A stretch of DNA of 45,143 nucleotides from Paludibacteraceae bacterium (GCA_024399575.1 JAKSNT010000008.1:1-45143); one strand, 5' to 3'. Positions 35,008 through 43,661 are shown, counted from the first letter of the stretch. Numbers and translations are program-made. Notes: generated by a model not told the origin, from the letters alone.

Positions 35008-35028
35008 ATATGCTGTAAATCAGCATAT
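35008..35028. repeat. Inverted repeat between divergent miaB and rpmH
   Basis: ATATGCTG (35008-35015) and CAGCATAT (35021-35028) with a 5-nt spacer lie between the divergent promoters. Possible operator; no other evidence. Confidence 0.4.
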
Positions 35029-35062
35029 ATACATAATTATTCAAAAAATTCTGCATTTTTAT

Positions 35063-35092
35063 TGCGCATGTCAAAAATATGTCGTACCTTTG
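35063..35092 (+). promoter_or_regulatory. rpmH promoter
   Basis: TTG (35063-35065) and TACCTTTG (35085-35092) with about 19 nt between, giving a leader of about 47 nt before the rpmH ATG. Confidence 0.7.
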
Positions 35093-35143
35093 CAGCTCGA
35101 AAAATAATACATTTTTTTGATTAAAATTAAAACGTAAAAGATA

Positions 35144-35302
35144 ATGAAAAGAACGTTTCAACCTTCGAATCGTAAGAGAAAAAACAAACACGGCTTCCGC
35201 GAGAGAATGTCCACTCCAAATGGTCGCCGCGTCTTGGCTTCTCGCCGTGCTCATGGTCGTAAAAAACTGACCGTTTCTGATGAGTACTGCAAAAAGGCTT
35301 AA
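35144..35302 (+). CDS. rpmH: 50S ribosomal protein L34
   Basis: A 52-residue basic protein opening [22 protein letters not shown], the universal L34 signature, followed by [24 protein letters not shown]. It is a component of the large ribosomal subunit. It has its own promoter upstream and a strong terminator 31 nt after the stop. It is too short for usual ORF length cut-offs. Confidence 0.97.
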   Translation: MKRTFQPSNRKRKNKHGFRERMSTPNGRRVLASRRAHGRKKLTVSDEYCKKA

Positions 35303-35333
35303 CCTCTCTTTGGGGAGCCTTTGCACAAACAAT

Positions 35334-35370
35334 AAAAGTACAGGCTTTTCCCAAAGTCTGTACTTTTTTT
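35334..35370 (+). terminator. Rho-independent terminator of rpmH
   Basis: Arms 35334-35348 and 35353-35367 pair over 15 bp with one G-U, a 4-nt loop, and end in a run of seven T (to 35370). The PASTA gene starts 15 nt later, so it depends on readthrough or a promoter I cannot see. Confidence 0.9.
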
Positions 35371-35384
35371 AACACAGTCCGTCT

Positions 35385-36179
35385 ATGAATACACTTGTCA
35401 AACTGCTCAAGAGCAAATTCTTCTGGATTAATATCCTCGCTGTCATAGGGGTGACGGTTGTCATAATCGTTGCCACTCTCATCTGGACTCGCTACTATAC
35501 ACACCACGGCGAATCAGTCGAAGTTCCCGACCTTACACACATGTATATCGAAGAGGTCGAAATTGAACTCAACAAGCTCGACCTTAAATATGATATCATC
35601 GACTCTGTCTATCTCCGTAGTTTCCAGCCTGGCGAAGTTGCTGAACAGACCCCTGCTCCAGGCACTTTCGTCAAGAAGAATCGCAAGATATACCTGACCG
35701 TCAATTGCCGTCAGCGTCAGAAAGTGACTATTCCCGACGTGATTGGCGAAAGTTTCCGCAAGGCACAGTCCAACCTCCGCACTCTCGGATTCTCAGTAGA
35801 CTCTGTCAGCTACCGTCCTTACGAATTTGACGGTGAACTTCTTGACCTTGTCTGCAACGGACGTTCAGTCCATGCCGGCGAGAAATTGCCTGATGGCACT
35901 ATGTTGATACTCGTTGTCGGCAAGAGCGACACTGAACATACTGTCTTCGTGCCTAACCTTGTCGGACTCTCTTTCGATGAGGCACTTGAAATCATACGTG
36001 ATAACGAACTCTCTCTTGGCAACGTATCCTATGATGTCCGCCCTGTTTCTGAGACAGAACGTCTTCAGTATCATGTTTTCTTCCAATCGCCTGCTGCCGG
36101 ACAACAAGTATATCGCGGCAAACTCATCGAACTGAAACTCTCACGCACCAAAGGTACCGAATCTGAAGAATTCTTTTAG
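35385..36179 (+). CDS. PASTA-domain membrane protein
   Basis: A 264-residue bitopic membrane protein: short cytoplasmic N-terminus, one helix (about 13-33, WINILAVIGVTVVIIVATLIW), then three PASTA domains outside (about 44-112, 113-183, 184-255). Markers are VEVPDLTHMYIEEVEIELNKL, TIPDVIGESFRKAQSNLRTLG and FVPNLVGLSFDEALEIIRDN. PASTA domains bind peptidoglycan or muropeptides in kinases and PBPs; here no catalytic domain is attached, as in the usual Bacteroidetes homologues. It is followed 2 nt later by the pseudouridine synthase gene, a conserved Bacteroidetes pairing. Confidence 0.9.
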   Translation: MNTLVKLLKSKFFWINILAVIGVTVVIIVATLIWTRYYTHHGESVEVPDLTHMYIEEVEIELNKLDLKYDIIDSVYLRSFQPGEVAEQTPAPGTFVKKNRKIYLTVNCRQRQKVTIPDVIGESFRKAQSNLRTLGFSVDSVSYRPYEFDGELLDLVCNGRSVHAGEKLPDGTMLILVVGKSDTEHTVFVPNLVGLSFDEALEIIRDNELSLGNVSYDVRPVSETERLQYHVFFQSPAAGQQVYRGKLIELKLSRTKGTESEEFF

Positions 36180-36181
36180 AA

Positions 36182-37216
36182 ATGCAAGAGGAACTGGAAC
36201 AGGAACAAGAACTCTTTGAACATTACCGCTTTGAGGTTGACAAGGGTCAAGCCTTGTTGCGAATAGATAAATACCTGACAAACATAATGTCGGGTATTTC
36301 TCGTAATCGAATACAGGAGGCTGCCGATGCCGGTCATATTCTTGTGGCAGGACGCGCGGTGAAAAGCAACTACCGTGTCAAGCCTGGCGATGTGATTTCC
36401 ATTGTCCTCGACTTCCCGAAGACCGACTATACAATTGTCCCACAGGAAATACCTATCGACATTGTCTATGAGGACGATGACATAATACTGGTCAACAAGC
36501 AGCCGGATTTGGTTGTTCACCCTGGATTTGGCAATTTTGACGGTACTCTGCTGAATGCAATAGCGTGGCACCTCAAGGACAATCCTGATTTTGATGCAAA
36601 CAATCCACACATAGGATTGGTTCACCGCATAGATAAAGACACTTCAGGACTCCTTCTCATAGCCAAGAACGAAGACGCAAAAGCTAAGTTGGGCCTTCAG
36701 TTCTTCAACAAGACAACCGAACGCACCTACAATGCCCTTGTGTGGGGCGTCGTAAAGGAGGACGAAGGAACCGTCAATGGAGCACTTGCACGCGACACAC
36801 GCGACCGTATGCTCTTTGCTGTTTTTGACGAATCGGAGAATCCTAACGCAAAACACGCCGTTACACATTACAAGGTACTGGAGCGTTTCGCCTATTGCAC
36901 ACTCGTTGAATGCAGACTTGAGACTGGCCGCACTCATCAGATACGCGTTCACATGCGCCATATTGGCCACACGCTCTTCAACGACGAACGCTATGGCGGC
37001 AACATCCCTCTGAAAGGCGAACGTACCTCAGCATATATGCAGTTTGTCAGGAACTGCTTCGACATCTGTCCTCGTCAGGCACTTCACGCAAAAACCCTTG
37101 GTTTCACACACCCTCGCACAGGCGAATGGATGCAATTCGACTCCGTGCTTCCCGAAGATTTCACAAAGTTATTGGAAAAGTGGCGCAACTACACCCACGG
37201 GACGAAAAAAATCTGA
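36182..37216 (+). CDS. RluD-type 23S rRNA pseudouridine synthase
   Basis: RluA-family pseudouridine synthase, 344 residues. N-terminal S4 RNA-binding domain (LLRIDKYLTNIMSGISRNRIQEAA, residues about 22-85), then the catalytic domain with IGLVHRIDKDTSGLLLIAKN (catalytic Asp in HRIDKDTSG) and ETGRTHQIRVHMRHIGHTLFNDERYGG. Family and S4 domain fit RluD (positions 1911/1915/1917 in E. coli numbering); the exact target is inferred. No good terminator is seen after it. Confidence 0.9.
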   Translation: MQEELEQEQELFEHYRFEVDKGQALLRIDKYLTNIMSGISRNRIQEAADAGHILVAGRAVKSNYRVKPGDVISIVLDFPKTDYTIVPQEIPIDIVYEDDDIILVNKQPDLVVHPGFGNFDGTLLNAIAWHLKDNPDFDANNPHIGLVHRIDKDTSGLLLIAKNEDAKAKLGLQFFNKTTERTYNALVWGVVKEDEGTVNGALARDTRDRMLFAVFDESENPNAKHAVTHYKVLERFAYCTLVECRLETGRTHQIRVHMRHIGHTLFNDERYGGNIPLKGERTSAYMQFVRNCFDICPRQALHAKTLGFTHPRTGEWMQFDSVLPEDFTKLLEKWRNYTHGTKKI

Positions 37217-37526
37217 TGCGCTTTGTTTTTTTATAATAACGTCAGAATCCCAAACTTCGTTCGAAAACGGCGATCCGCACAAGCGACACAAGATATTTTG
37301 TGGATTCAAGTATTGCCACTGCAGCATTAGGTGTTGGGCCAAACGACTTGATAAATGATAACCTAAAACTTATTTATTATGGTGTTATTTATGGTTCAAA
37401 TCGTTGATTGTAGATTAGACGCTCAGAATCTTTTCCTGATTGTAACCGTCAGAGAGGCATAACAAAACAACCTAGGGCAGCGCCCTAGGTCAAATGTTGT
37501 GTATATATGTATTACGCCTTATAGTC
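37217..37526. other. Gene-free region after the pseudouridine synthase gene
   Basis: No gene recognised. It contains a copy of the hairpin-repeat family near its right end (37461-37518). The remaining about 240 nt show no promoter, terminator or family similarity that I can name. Confidence 0.5.
37461..37518. repeat. Second copy of the intergenic hairpin repeat
   Basis: The stem CCTAGGGC (37471-37478)/GCCCTAGG (37482-37489) with loop AGC is followed by a TATATA-rich spacer and ATTACGCC (37511-37518). The same order (CATAGGGC stem, spacer with GTATATA, ATTACGCC) occurs at 2413-2459 in the same orientation. Confidence 0.6.
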
Positions 37527-38993
37527 TTATTTCACCTTCAGGTCGTAACCGTATATCGTGCTGCTGTGAGGGGAAGTCCAGAAATGGCGCAACACGCCAT
37601 CAATGATAATGTCGTTGCTGTCATTATCACCATCATAAGACGCTAACACATCAATCTTTATGTCTTTCTCGACCTGTGCTTCGCCATTTTCAATGTCAAT
37701 CCATGCCTTATAGAGGTTAACATTTGAACCAGAAAGAGGTGTATTGACGAAGGTCATCAGTATGCGTGAATCATCAGTTGTAACGAGTTTCGTCATATTT
37801 GACATAATACTGCCTTCTGGAACCATTATCAACCGTTTACCATCACCTTCGAAGTCCTTATTTCCTGTCTGGTCAACAGTCTGCAGTGCTGTATATGCCT
37901 CAACACCGTTGACATCAGACCATACGCATACGAGTTTGTGGCTGTTCTTGTCTAATGTGGCATACACATTCAAATATCCTGTACTACAGCCAGTAGGGAG
38001 TATGTCAACTTCACCAAAGCCGTTTGTCTTGCCATTTACATCAAAATGATAGGCATAGGCTTTCAGAAGGGTGGATTCTCCGACTTGGCAGACAACGTAT
38101 GCACCCCCGAGACCATCTTCAACAACCTTTGGACGGAAACCTAAGGAATATATCCTGTTGCTCATCAACAGTTCCTGACTCTGAATCGTTCCATCAGCCG
38201 AAATTTTAATGACATCAACATAGCCATCGATTTTTGCTTCGGTTGAGCCACCTCCGACTGGGTCGGCATACTGTACAATCATCAGCAAATCATTGTTTGA
38301 ATTCACGAACATCTGTGGATTGCGGATATGTCTTTTTGCACCAGACGAACCGTTTGCTGGGTCGAACAAGATTGGGTCTGTCACCATATTGCCCTCGCTA
38401 TTGACGCGAGCTACAGCCATCATTTGACCTGCACAAGCGGCAGCAACCCATGCACCTCCGTTATTATCGGCAGCTACAAAGCCTTCGCATGGTGTAATGT
38501 TGGCATTCTCACCGAAATCGTAAAAGAGTTTACCATTCTCGCCCCATGCGAAAGATCCGTCTGGACGAATCATTGTAATGTATGGGTGCATTATGTCACC
38601 ACTATCGCCCTTGGCACTATAGATATTTATCACGTTGCCCTCGGTGGTAATGTCGAATACCGTTGTGCTTACCCAACTTATTGCTTCGCGTTTTGTCATC
38701 TGTATCCAATTGCTCCATTTTGCCTTGCCGTTGGCATCAACGCATTGCATAAATGGTACGTAACAATCTTTGCTGACTTCAGCCCAGCTTTCGATAAATG
38801 TACATTTGCTGGTAGCATCTGTTTTGTGTATAAACGCATTCGACATGATGAAGTTGTCCGAGACAATGTATATTTTGTTTTCATCATCTATTGGATCATC
38901 TGGTTTTACTGGATCATCCTTTTTGCATCCAGCCAGACCTAAAATAAGAATTGCTACTGATGCCAATAGGCATCCCAAATTGATTTTTCTCAT
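37527..38993 (-). CDS. Surface lipoprotein with propeller-like repeats
   Basis: A 488-residue lipoprotein of unknown function. The signal ends ILGLAGC with acylated Cys23, followed by KKDDPVKPDDPIDDE. The K-K-D-D right after the Cys matches the Bacteroidetes lipoprotein export signal, so surface exposure is likely. The rest is beta-rich with recurring blades of the type GGAWVAAACAGQMMAVARVNSEG and GGAYVVCQVGEST, suggesting a beta-propeller. It has its own promoter at 39108. No catalytic residues are apparent. Confidence 0.75.
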   Translation of the reverse strand: MRKINLGCLLASVAILILGLAGCKKDDPVKPDDPIDDENKIYIVSDNFIMSNAFIHKTDATSKCTFIESWAEVSKDCYVPFMQCVDANGKAKWSNWIQMTKREAISWVSTTVFDITTEGNVINIYSAKGDSGDIMHPYITMIRPDGSFAWGENGKLFYDFGENANITPCEGFVAADNNGGAWVAAACAGQMMAVARVNSEGNMVTDPILFDPANGSSGAKRHIRNPQMFVNSNNDLLMIVQYADPVGGGSTEAKIDGYVDVIKISADGTIQSQELLMSNRIYSLGFRPKVVEDGLGGAYVVCQVGESTLLKAYAYHFDVNGKTNGFGEVDILPTGCSTGYLNVYATLDKNSHKLVCVWSDVNGVEAYTALQTVDQTGNKDFEGDGKRLIMVPEGSIMSNMTKLVTTDDSRILMTFVNTPLSGSNVNLYKAWIDIENGEAQVEKDIKIDVLASYDGDNDSNDIIIDGVLRHFWTSPHSSTIYGYDLKVK

Positions 38994-39107
38994 AATTATA
39001 TTTAATTAAATAGTTTTTTCAATCAATTTCATCACCCAAACCAGCAGAAACCATTATCAGACTTGTGCGATGCAAGACCCTTGCAGTCTTTGTTAATAAT
39101 TTGAGTG

Positions 39108-39115
39108 CAAAGATA
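39108..39115 (-). promoter_or_regulatory. Promoter -7 box of the surface lipoprotein gene
   Basis: TATCTTTG (39115 to 39108) on the minus strand, giving a leader of about 110 nt to the ATG at 38993. No exact -33 TTTG was found. Confidence 0.5.
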
Positions 39116-39154
39116 CAACTTTTTATTTAATGTCACCTATTTTATTTCAATAAT

Positions 39155-39451
39155 TTACACCCCTCCACGTATTTTTTTGAACTTATTGACATTCAAATTG
39201 TTATAAACTATTTTTCGAGCCTTTATCCATTCAAGATTATCTTTCTGTATTTGTATGTAGCCGCATATATTGTACACCCAGCATGTCAACGCAACATTCG
39301 CCTTCCCATTTTCCTTGTATCCATAGAATTTTTTGCCACGTTTCTTTGCCCAGCGTTCGTCTATGTCCTTGTGACATTTCTTATGTGGCTTGTCGTTCCA
39401 GAGCTTGTCTCCTTGTCCATCCTTAATCTGATTGTAACCGTCTGCGGCATG
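39155..39451 (-). pseudogene. Remnant of an IS5-like transposase with internal deletion
   Basis: Minus-strand frame of 98 codons without a start codon, bounded by stops. It contains WNDKPHKKCHKDIDERWAKK and RGKKFYGYKENGKANVALT. The KPHKK...HKDIDxRWxKKxGxxFYGYK block is a hallmark of IS5-family DDE transposases. Directly after YGYK the sequence jumps to ANVALTCWVYNICGYIQIQ, which resembles the extreme C-terminus of such proteins, so the DDE-containing middle appears deleted. No terminal inverted repeats were found. Confidence 0.65.
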
Positions 39452-39469
39452 TCAGGTTATTCAATCATT

Positions 39470-40162
39470 TCAAGGTAAGACGGGATTATAATATTCCTCC
39501 CCGTTGTATGCAATACCAAATTCTTTCGAAAATGTCGTGCCGTCATCAAACTTCATCTCAACTGTCAAAGGCATCGTTACATTCGGTTCTGGATGTGATC
39601 TGAAATCAAAATGGACAATAGTATTATCCGCATTGACAAATAATTCATAGTCATCCTTGGTCATTTCATTTAAAGGCTTTTCAATTCTTTCAAGCACCTC
39701 TCCTTTATATCCGTTGCGTATATAATTCATACAGGAAAATCCCCAGATATTGATTACATCATTAAGTAATGCGCCTGCTTCATGGTTAGCATCCCATGCA
39801 CTGTCACAATGGATTTTTATACTTTCAATATCTGCTGACGAAGCAAAATTACTGGTCAAAAATCCATTGGTCTTCTGGATTTTACCATTATATGCCAAAT
39901 CATTATGCTTACAAGCCAACATATTGAACATGGTTTTATCTTGATCGAAGTAACTATATCGCTCAGATGTTGACATACAAACTTCAACCTGAAATCCAGT
40001 AATATTGCTCTCATTTGAATAGTCCATCTGCAAATCTGGTGATATCTTTTTGACTTTCCTATATTCGACGATATAATGTGACGACTTGAATTTTGACACC
40101 CTATCGCATGCCACAAGCACCATCACGGTAACTAAAAAAAGTACTGTCTTTTTCATAGCCAT
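39470..40162 (-). CDS. Lipoprotein of unknown function
   Basis: A 230-residue predicted lipoprotein: signal MAMKKTVLFLVTVMVLVAC with acylated Cys19, not followed by an acidic export signal, so it may face the periplasm. No domain is recognised. Beta-rich end with VTMPLTVEMKFDDGTTFSKEFGIAYNGEEYY. Start may be the third codon (MKKTV). It has its own TAnnTTTG promoter at 40187. The transposase remnant begins just downstream. Confidence 0.75.
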   Translation of the reverse strand: MAMKKTVLFLVTVMVLVACDRVSKFKSSHYIVEYRKVKKISPDLQMDYSNESNITGFQVEVCMSTSERYSYFDQDKTMFNMLACKHNDLAYNGKIQKTNGFLTSNFASSADIESIKIHCDSAWDANHEAGALLNDVINIWGFSCMNYIRNGYKGEVLERIEKPLNEMTKDDYELFVNADNTIVHFDFRSHPEPNVTMPLTVEMKFDDGTTFSKEFGIAYNGEEYYNPVLP

Positions 40163-40186
40163 ATTGTGTTAAAAAGTTTGACGTTG

Positions 40187-40194
40187 CAAATTTA
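40187..40194 (-). promoter_or_regulatory. Promoter -7 box of the lipoprotein gene at 39470-40162
   Basis: TAAATTTG (40194 to 40187) matches TAnnTTTG, about 25 nt before the ATG. Confidence 0.55.
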
Positions 40195-40481
40195 CGAATA
40201 ATTTTTGATAGTTGAACAAATAAATTTTAATATGGTGTCATTTCCTAAAGTCAGTATGGTGAGTTGCACCTGTAAATCAGCAATTTGCCTTTTTTTGCGA
40301 CATGTCATTATCTAAATATCATCATTCAGATTTTGGACAAATAATGAGGACTCTACAATACTTTGCGTCAAGTGTGATGACATTTATTCCACCATAGGCA
40401 GAAAAAATATGGGTCTTTGGCTACAATAAAAACATCCACCATCAACTTTTTCACGTCTATGGACAAGTACAAAGCAATATT

Positions 40482-40565
40482 ACTCTTTAATTTTTGTCAC
40501 TTTTGGCACATCGGACTCTTTAATTTTTGTCATTTTTGAGGTGTCGGACTCTTTAATTTTTGACA
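40482..40565 (+). repeat. Three direct repeats, period exactly 33 bp, upstream of an ATPase promoter
   Basis: ACTCTTTAATTTTTGTCA starts at 40482, 40515 and 40548 (last copy with GACA). The second and third copies are extended by TCGG to the left. Between copies lie variable stretches. The array ends about 20 nt before the -33 box of the ATPase gene, so it fits an upstream binding-site array. Confidence 0.85.
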
Positions 40566-40584
40566 AAAAGTTTAGTTTATCCAT

Positions 40585-40614
40585 TGTCAATCAAAAAATT
40601 ATTCGTAACTTTGC
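40585..40614 (+). promoter_or_regulatory. Promoter of the ATPase gene at 40642
   Basis: TTG (40585-40587) and TAACTTTG (40607-40614), with about 19 nt between. The leader is about 23 nt. Confidence 0.75.
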
Positions 40615-40641
40615 AGCCGAAAATAAAAACAGTAAAAAAAG

Positions 40642-41985
40642 ATGGTATTCAAACGCAAAATTTACGACCAGTTTTTACGTTGGAAACAAGAAGACAACGG
40701 AGCCACGGCATTGTTGATAGAAGGTGCTCGAAGAATTGGCAAATCCACTATAGCAGAGGAGTTTGCAAAGAAAGAGTACAGCAGCTACATATTAGTTGAC
40801 TTTGCCTTTGCCTCTGCCGAGACAAAAGCCCTTTTCAACGACATATCCAACCTCAATTCCATCTTCACCAAACTGCAATTCACATACAAGACCAAGCTGA
40901 TTCCGCACAAATCAGTGATAATATTCGACGAAATACAGCTGTGTCCCCGTGCAAGACAGGCGATAAAAGCCTTGGTGAAAGATGGCAGATACCATTATAT
41001 AGAGACTGGATCACTCTTAGGCATCAAGATGAAACAACAGAACAGGACAGAGAAATTGCTGATTCCAAGCGAAGAGAGAAGGCTGAAAATGTACCCTATG
41101 GATTACGAGGAGTTCCGTTGGGCGATGAAAGACGAAGTCACATGCGGGATGGCAGAACAGGCATTCAACGACTGGTGTCAAGTCGGAGATGCGGTGAACC
41201 GCAGCATGATGCGTGATTTCAGACTCTATATGTTGGTAGGAGGAATGCCCCAGGCGGTTGACAAATACATTAAGACATTAGACCTCAGTCAGGTTGATCA
41301 GGTCAAGCGCAACATCCTTGAATTATATGATGCAGACTTCTACGAACTGGATCCAAGCGGGACAACGTCAATGCTGTTCCGCGCCATACCGTCACAGCTG
41401 AACGGCAAATCTTCTCGCTTCATGGCAGGCAGTGCTATAAAAGGCGGCAGATTGGACAGATTGGAGAACCGAATCGCCATACTGAAAGACTCGATGACCG
41501 TGAATGTATGCTGCCATTCCGACGACCCAAGTGCAGGTCTGGCAATGCACATCAACATGGATAAATTCAAGCTGTACTGCTGCGACACTGGACTTTTCGT
41601 GACTTTGGCATTCTGGGACAAAGATTTTACCGAAAACACCATATACGGAAAATTGCTGAGCGACAAGCTGTCAGCCAATTTGGGTTATGTCTATGAAAAC
41701 GTTGTCAGCCAGATGCTGAAGGCAAAAGGCGACAACCTGTATTACCACACCTTCCGCACTAAAGACTCGACTTCGCAATACGAGATAGACTTCCTGCTTT
41801 CACGAAAGGGAAAGGTGGTGCCTGTAGAGGTCAAGTCCGCCAAGTCGGATTTGCATAAGTCCATCGACAAATTCCAGGAGAAATATCCGTCCCGCACAAC
41901 CGACCGCTATCTTATCCATCCACGAGACTTGCGCAAAGACGGAGACCTGAAATGTCTGCCGTTCTATATGATTGTCTCATTGTGA
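40642..41985 (+). CDS. Solo AAA ATPase with DUF4143-type nuclease-fold domain
   Basis: A 447-residue P-loop ATPase: Walker A GARRIGKS (28-35), Walker B SVIIFDEIQLCPRARQ, sensor TGSLLG, PMDYEEF (a family marker), MLVGGMPQAVDKY, then the C-terminal domain with a PD-(D/E)XK pattern: Asp in QYEIDFLLSRKG and E-x-K in VVPVEVKSAKSD. These solo genes have no assigned function. It stands alone between the repeat array and a convergent relative. The start follows a short A-rich leader and matches where relatives begin. GC and codon use look similar to its relatives. Confidence 0.88.
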   Translation: MVFKRKIYDQFLRWKQEDNGATALLIEGARRIGKSTIAEEFAKKEYSSYILVDFAFASAETKALFNDISNLNSIFTKLQFTYKTKLIPHKSVIIFDEIQLCPRARQAIKALVKDGRYHYIETGSLLGIKMKQQNRTEKLLIPSEERRLKMYPMDYEEFRWAMKDEVTCGMAEQAFNDWCQVGDAVNRSMMRDFRLYMLVGGMPQAVDKYIKTLDLSQVDQVKRNILELYDADFYELDPSGTTSMLFRAIPSQLNGKSSRFMAGSAIKGGRLDRLENRIAILKDSMTVNVCCHSDDPSAGLAMHINMDKFKLYCCDTGLFVTLAFWDKDFTENTIYGKLLSDKLSANLGYVYENVVSQMLKAKGDNLYYHTFRTKDSTSQYEIDFLLSRKGKVVPVEVKSAKSDLHKSIDKFQEKYPSRTTDRYLIHPRDLRKDGDLKCLPFYMIVSL

Positions 41986-42110
41986 GAGTGACAATATATG
42001 CAGGTCACTCGACATGTCCATAACAGCAAACTTGCCAATTTAGTCGTAAAATCTCCGTTAATGCACGACGCAGGATAGGTGTTGAATTGTCAGATTTTGC
42101 CAGTCTCACA

Positions 42111-43481
42111 TTATATCCCGACTGAGTCATCAGGAATGATTATCTCTTCACTGGTTTCTCTTTTCAGAAACATTGAATAATATACCGGCATATACACGAC
42201 ACCATTCTCGGCTGAGACTTGTTGTTCGTTGCTGAAGACGATACCTTGTCTGACATGATAGTCAGGTGTGGCAAGAAACGTATCAATGGCACTATGAACC
42301 TTGTAGTCTTTGCCAGATTTGACTTCGATTGGCAAAACTGAGAGCAAACTGAAATCATCAATCACGAAATCTACTTCACCCTTCTGCTTATTGTCGTAAT
42401 AATGCAATGCAAATCCATGTGCATTCAATTCCTGCGCGACAACCGACTCATACACGGAACCAAGGTTTATGCTATTCTCGTTTTGCAATATCGCATTTAT
42501 ATTGTTATCATACAGAATGGCTGTAAGCAAGCCCACATCGTTGAGATAGAGTTTTATGAGATTTTTGCGAACAGATTCGATCAATGGGAATCTTGGATTT
42601 GAGACCGCCTGTACCTGTAATGCTATTCCCGAATTGGTCAGATATTCAAACTCATCCGCATAATCGCTGAATTGCGCATGCCCCTGCTTTCGTTCAATAT
42701 CTTTGACGATTATACGCTTCTTGCGGTTTTCCATATTCGAAGGAAGCGTATCATATATCTTGCGAATCACTAATTTCCTGCGGTCATCGTATTGAGAAGC
42801 ATCAATTCTGTAGAGATTATGAATGTCTTTCTGCACACGACGAACCTTAACGACATTGCGACTCTTCAGGAATGCATTGACAGCCTCAGGCATACCGCCA
42901 ATTATCAGATACAGCCGGAACTGCGACAGAAAATAATCATGAAGTGCGTCACTGAGAGACTGTCTGCCGAGAAATGATTTTTCAGCAGAATTGATTGTAT
43001 CCTGCGAACAACCGCAAGCCAATAGGAATTCTTCAAAATCCAATGGATACATCTGTTCAATCAACACAGAGCCTAATGGCACTGATGCAGTTTCAGCCAA
43101 TGCAACTCCCAACTGCGAACCACTTGCCACAAAACGGTAACGTCGTTCCTGATTCAGAAACTTGAGCATGGTGAGGAGATGAGGATAACTCTGAATCTCG
43201 TCTAAAAAGACAAGCGTGTCTTCATACGAGCCAAGATTCTTGCCCGCAATAGCACCCAGCAATAGGTAGAAATCATCGGTAGTCCTGACATTGCCAAACC
43301 TGCGACGACCTTCCGAATCAGCTTTCAGGTCAATCTCCACAAAATTTCGGAACATACTCTTTCCAACATACCTGATGATATAGGACTTTCCAACCTGTCT
43401 CGCACCATTCAGAAGGAGTATTTTGTCGCTATTTTCCGACAGGATTTCCCGTAACCTCTTCTCATACTTTCTATACAACAT
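42111..43481 (-). CDS. Solo AAA ATPase with DUF4143-type nuclease-fold domain
   Basis: P-loop ATPase, 456 residues from the ATG at 43481 (MLYRKYEKRLREIL); the upstream ATG at 43490 would leave a leader of only about 9 nt. Seen: Walker A GARQVGKS, Walker B DTLVFLDEIQSYPHLL, sensor ASGSQLG, YPLDFEEFLLACG, IIGGMPEAVNAFL, and the PD-(D/E)XK pattern KGEVDFVIDDF...VLPIEVKSGKD. Convergent with the ATPase at 40642-41985, its close relative. Three direct repeats flank its -33 box upstream. Role unknown. Confidence 0.88.
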   Translation of the reverse strand: MLYRKYEKRLREILSENSDKILLLNGARQVGKSYIIRYVGKSMFRNFVEIDLKADSEGRRRFGNVRTTDDFYLLLGAIAGKNLGSYEDTLVFLDEIQSYPHLLTMLKFLNQERRYRFVASGSQLGVALAETASVPLGSVLIEQMYPLDFEEFLLACGCSQDTINSAEKSFLGRQSLSDALHDYFLSQFRLYLIIGGMPEAVNAFLKSRNVVKVRRVQKDIHNLYRIDASQYDDRRKLVIRKIYDTLPSNMENRKKRIIVKDIERKQGHAQFSDYADEFEYLTNSGIALQVQAVSNPRFPLIESVRKNLIKLYLNDVGLLTAILYDNNINAILQNENSINLGSVYESVVAQELNAHGFALHYYDNKQKGEVDFVIDDFSLLSVLPIEVKSGKDYKVHSAIDTFLATPDYHVRQGIVFSNEQQVSAENGVVYMPVYYSMFLKRETSEEIIIPDDSVGI

Positions 43482-43503
43482 AAAAGTCATTCATTTTGAG
43501 GCT

Positions 43504-43535
43504 GCAAAGGTACAATATTTTTCTGATATAGCAAA
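43504..43535 (-). promoter_or_regulatory. Promoter of the ATPase gene at 42111-43481
   Basis: TACCTTTG (43511 to 43504) and TTTG (43535 to 43532), spacing 20 nt. The -33 box directly abuts the first repeat unit. Confidence 0.75.
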
Positions 43536-43536
43536 G

Positions 43537-43617
43537 AAATCGGGAATTATTCTTGATTTTTCAGACTAAAATCGGGAATTATTCCGAGTTTTTGCATGTC
43601 AAAATCGGGAATTATTC
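43537..43617 (-). repeat. Three direct repeats, period 32-33 bp, abutting an ATPase promoter
   Basis: AAATCGGGAATTATTC (plus-strand reading) at 43537-43552, 43569-43584 and 43602-43617, exact in all three. Read toward the gene, the outer two copies begin with the 11-nt palindrome GGAATAATTCC; the promoter-proximal one has A for the first G. Spacers are variable. A fourth copy lies at 45062-45077. Confidence 0.85.
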
Positions 43618-43661
43618 CAAATAGAAATGGTTTTCTCTACAATTAATATTCACAAGCCAAC

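Larger units (their letters stand above)
40163..40641. other. Gene-free region upstream of the second ATPase
   Basis: The left 300 nt is A/T-rich with no gene or named element that I can support. The right part holds three direct repeats (40482-40565) and a promoter (40585-40614). Confidence 0.5.

Noticed and set aside
35008..35028. Terminator for a gene between miaB and rpmH
   Set aside because: There is no gene there; the inverted repeat lies between divergent promoters and lacks a T-run, so it is listed only as a repeat.
37217..37460. Possible gene remnant after the pseudouridine synthase gene, with a Cys/His-rich short reading
   Set aside because: The only open reading is the tail of an out-of-frame shadow of the upstream gene; no family similarity recognised.
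39251..39478. Plus-strand frame of 75 codons with hydrophobic residues, like a small membrane protein
   Set aside because: The opposite strand encodes the recognisable IS5-like transposase remnant; the hydrophobic reading is its antisense.
40300..40460. Possible decayed gene on the minus strand
   Set aside because: Short stretches are interrupted by several stops and show no recognisable motif.
40482..40565. Plasmid-type iterons or an origin
   Set aside because: No replication initiator gene nearby; the repeats end at the promoter of an ATPase gene, and similar arrays precede the sister genes.
43537..43617. CRISPR-like look of short repeats with similar-sized spacers
   Set aside because: Repeats are only 16 bp, there are three units, spacers are 16-17 bp, no cas gene is present, and the array abuts a promoter.
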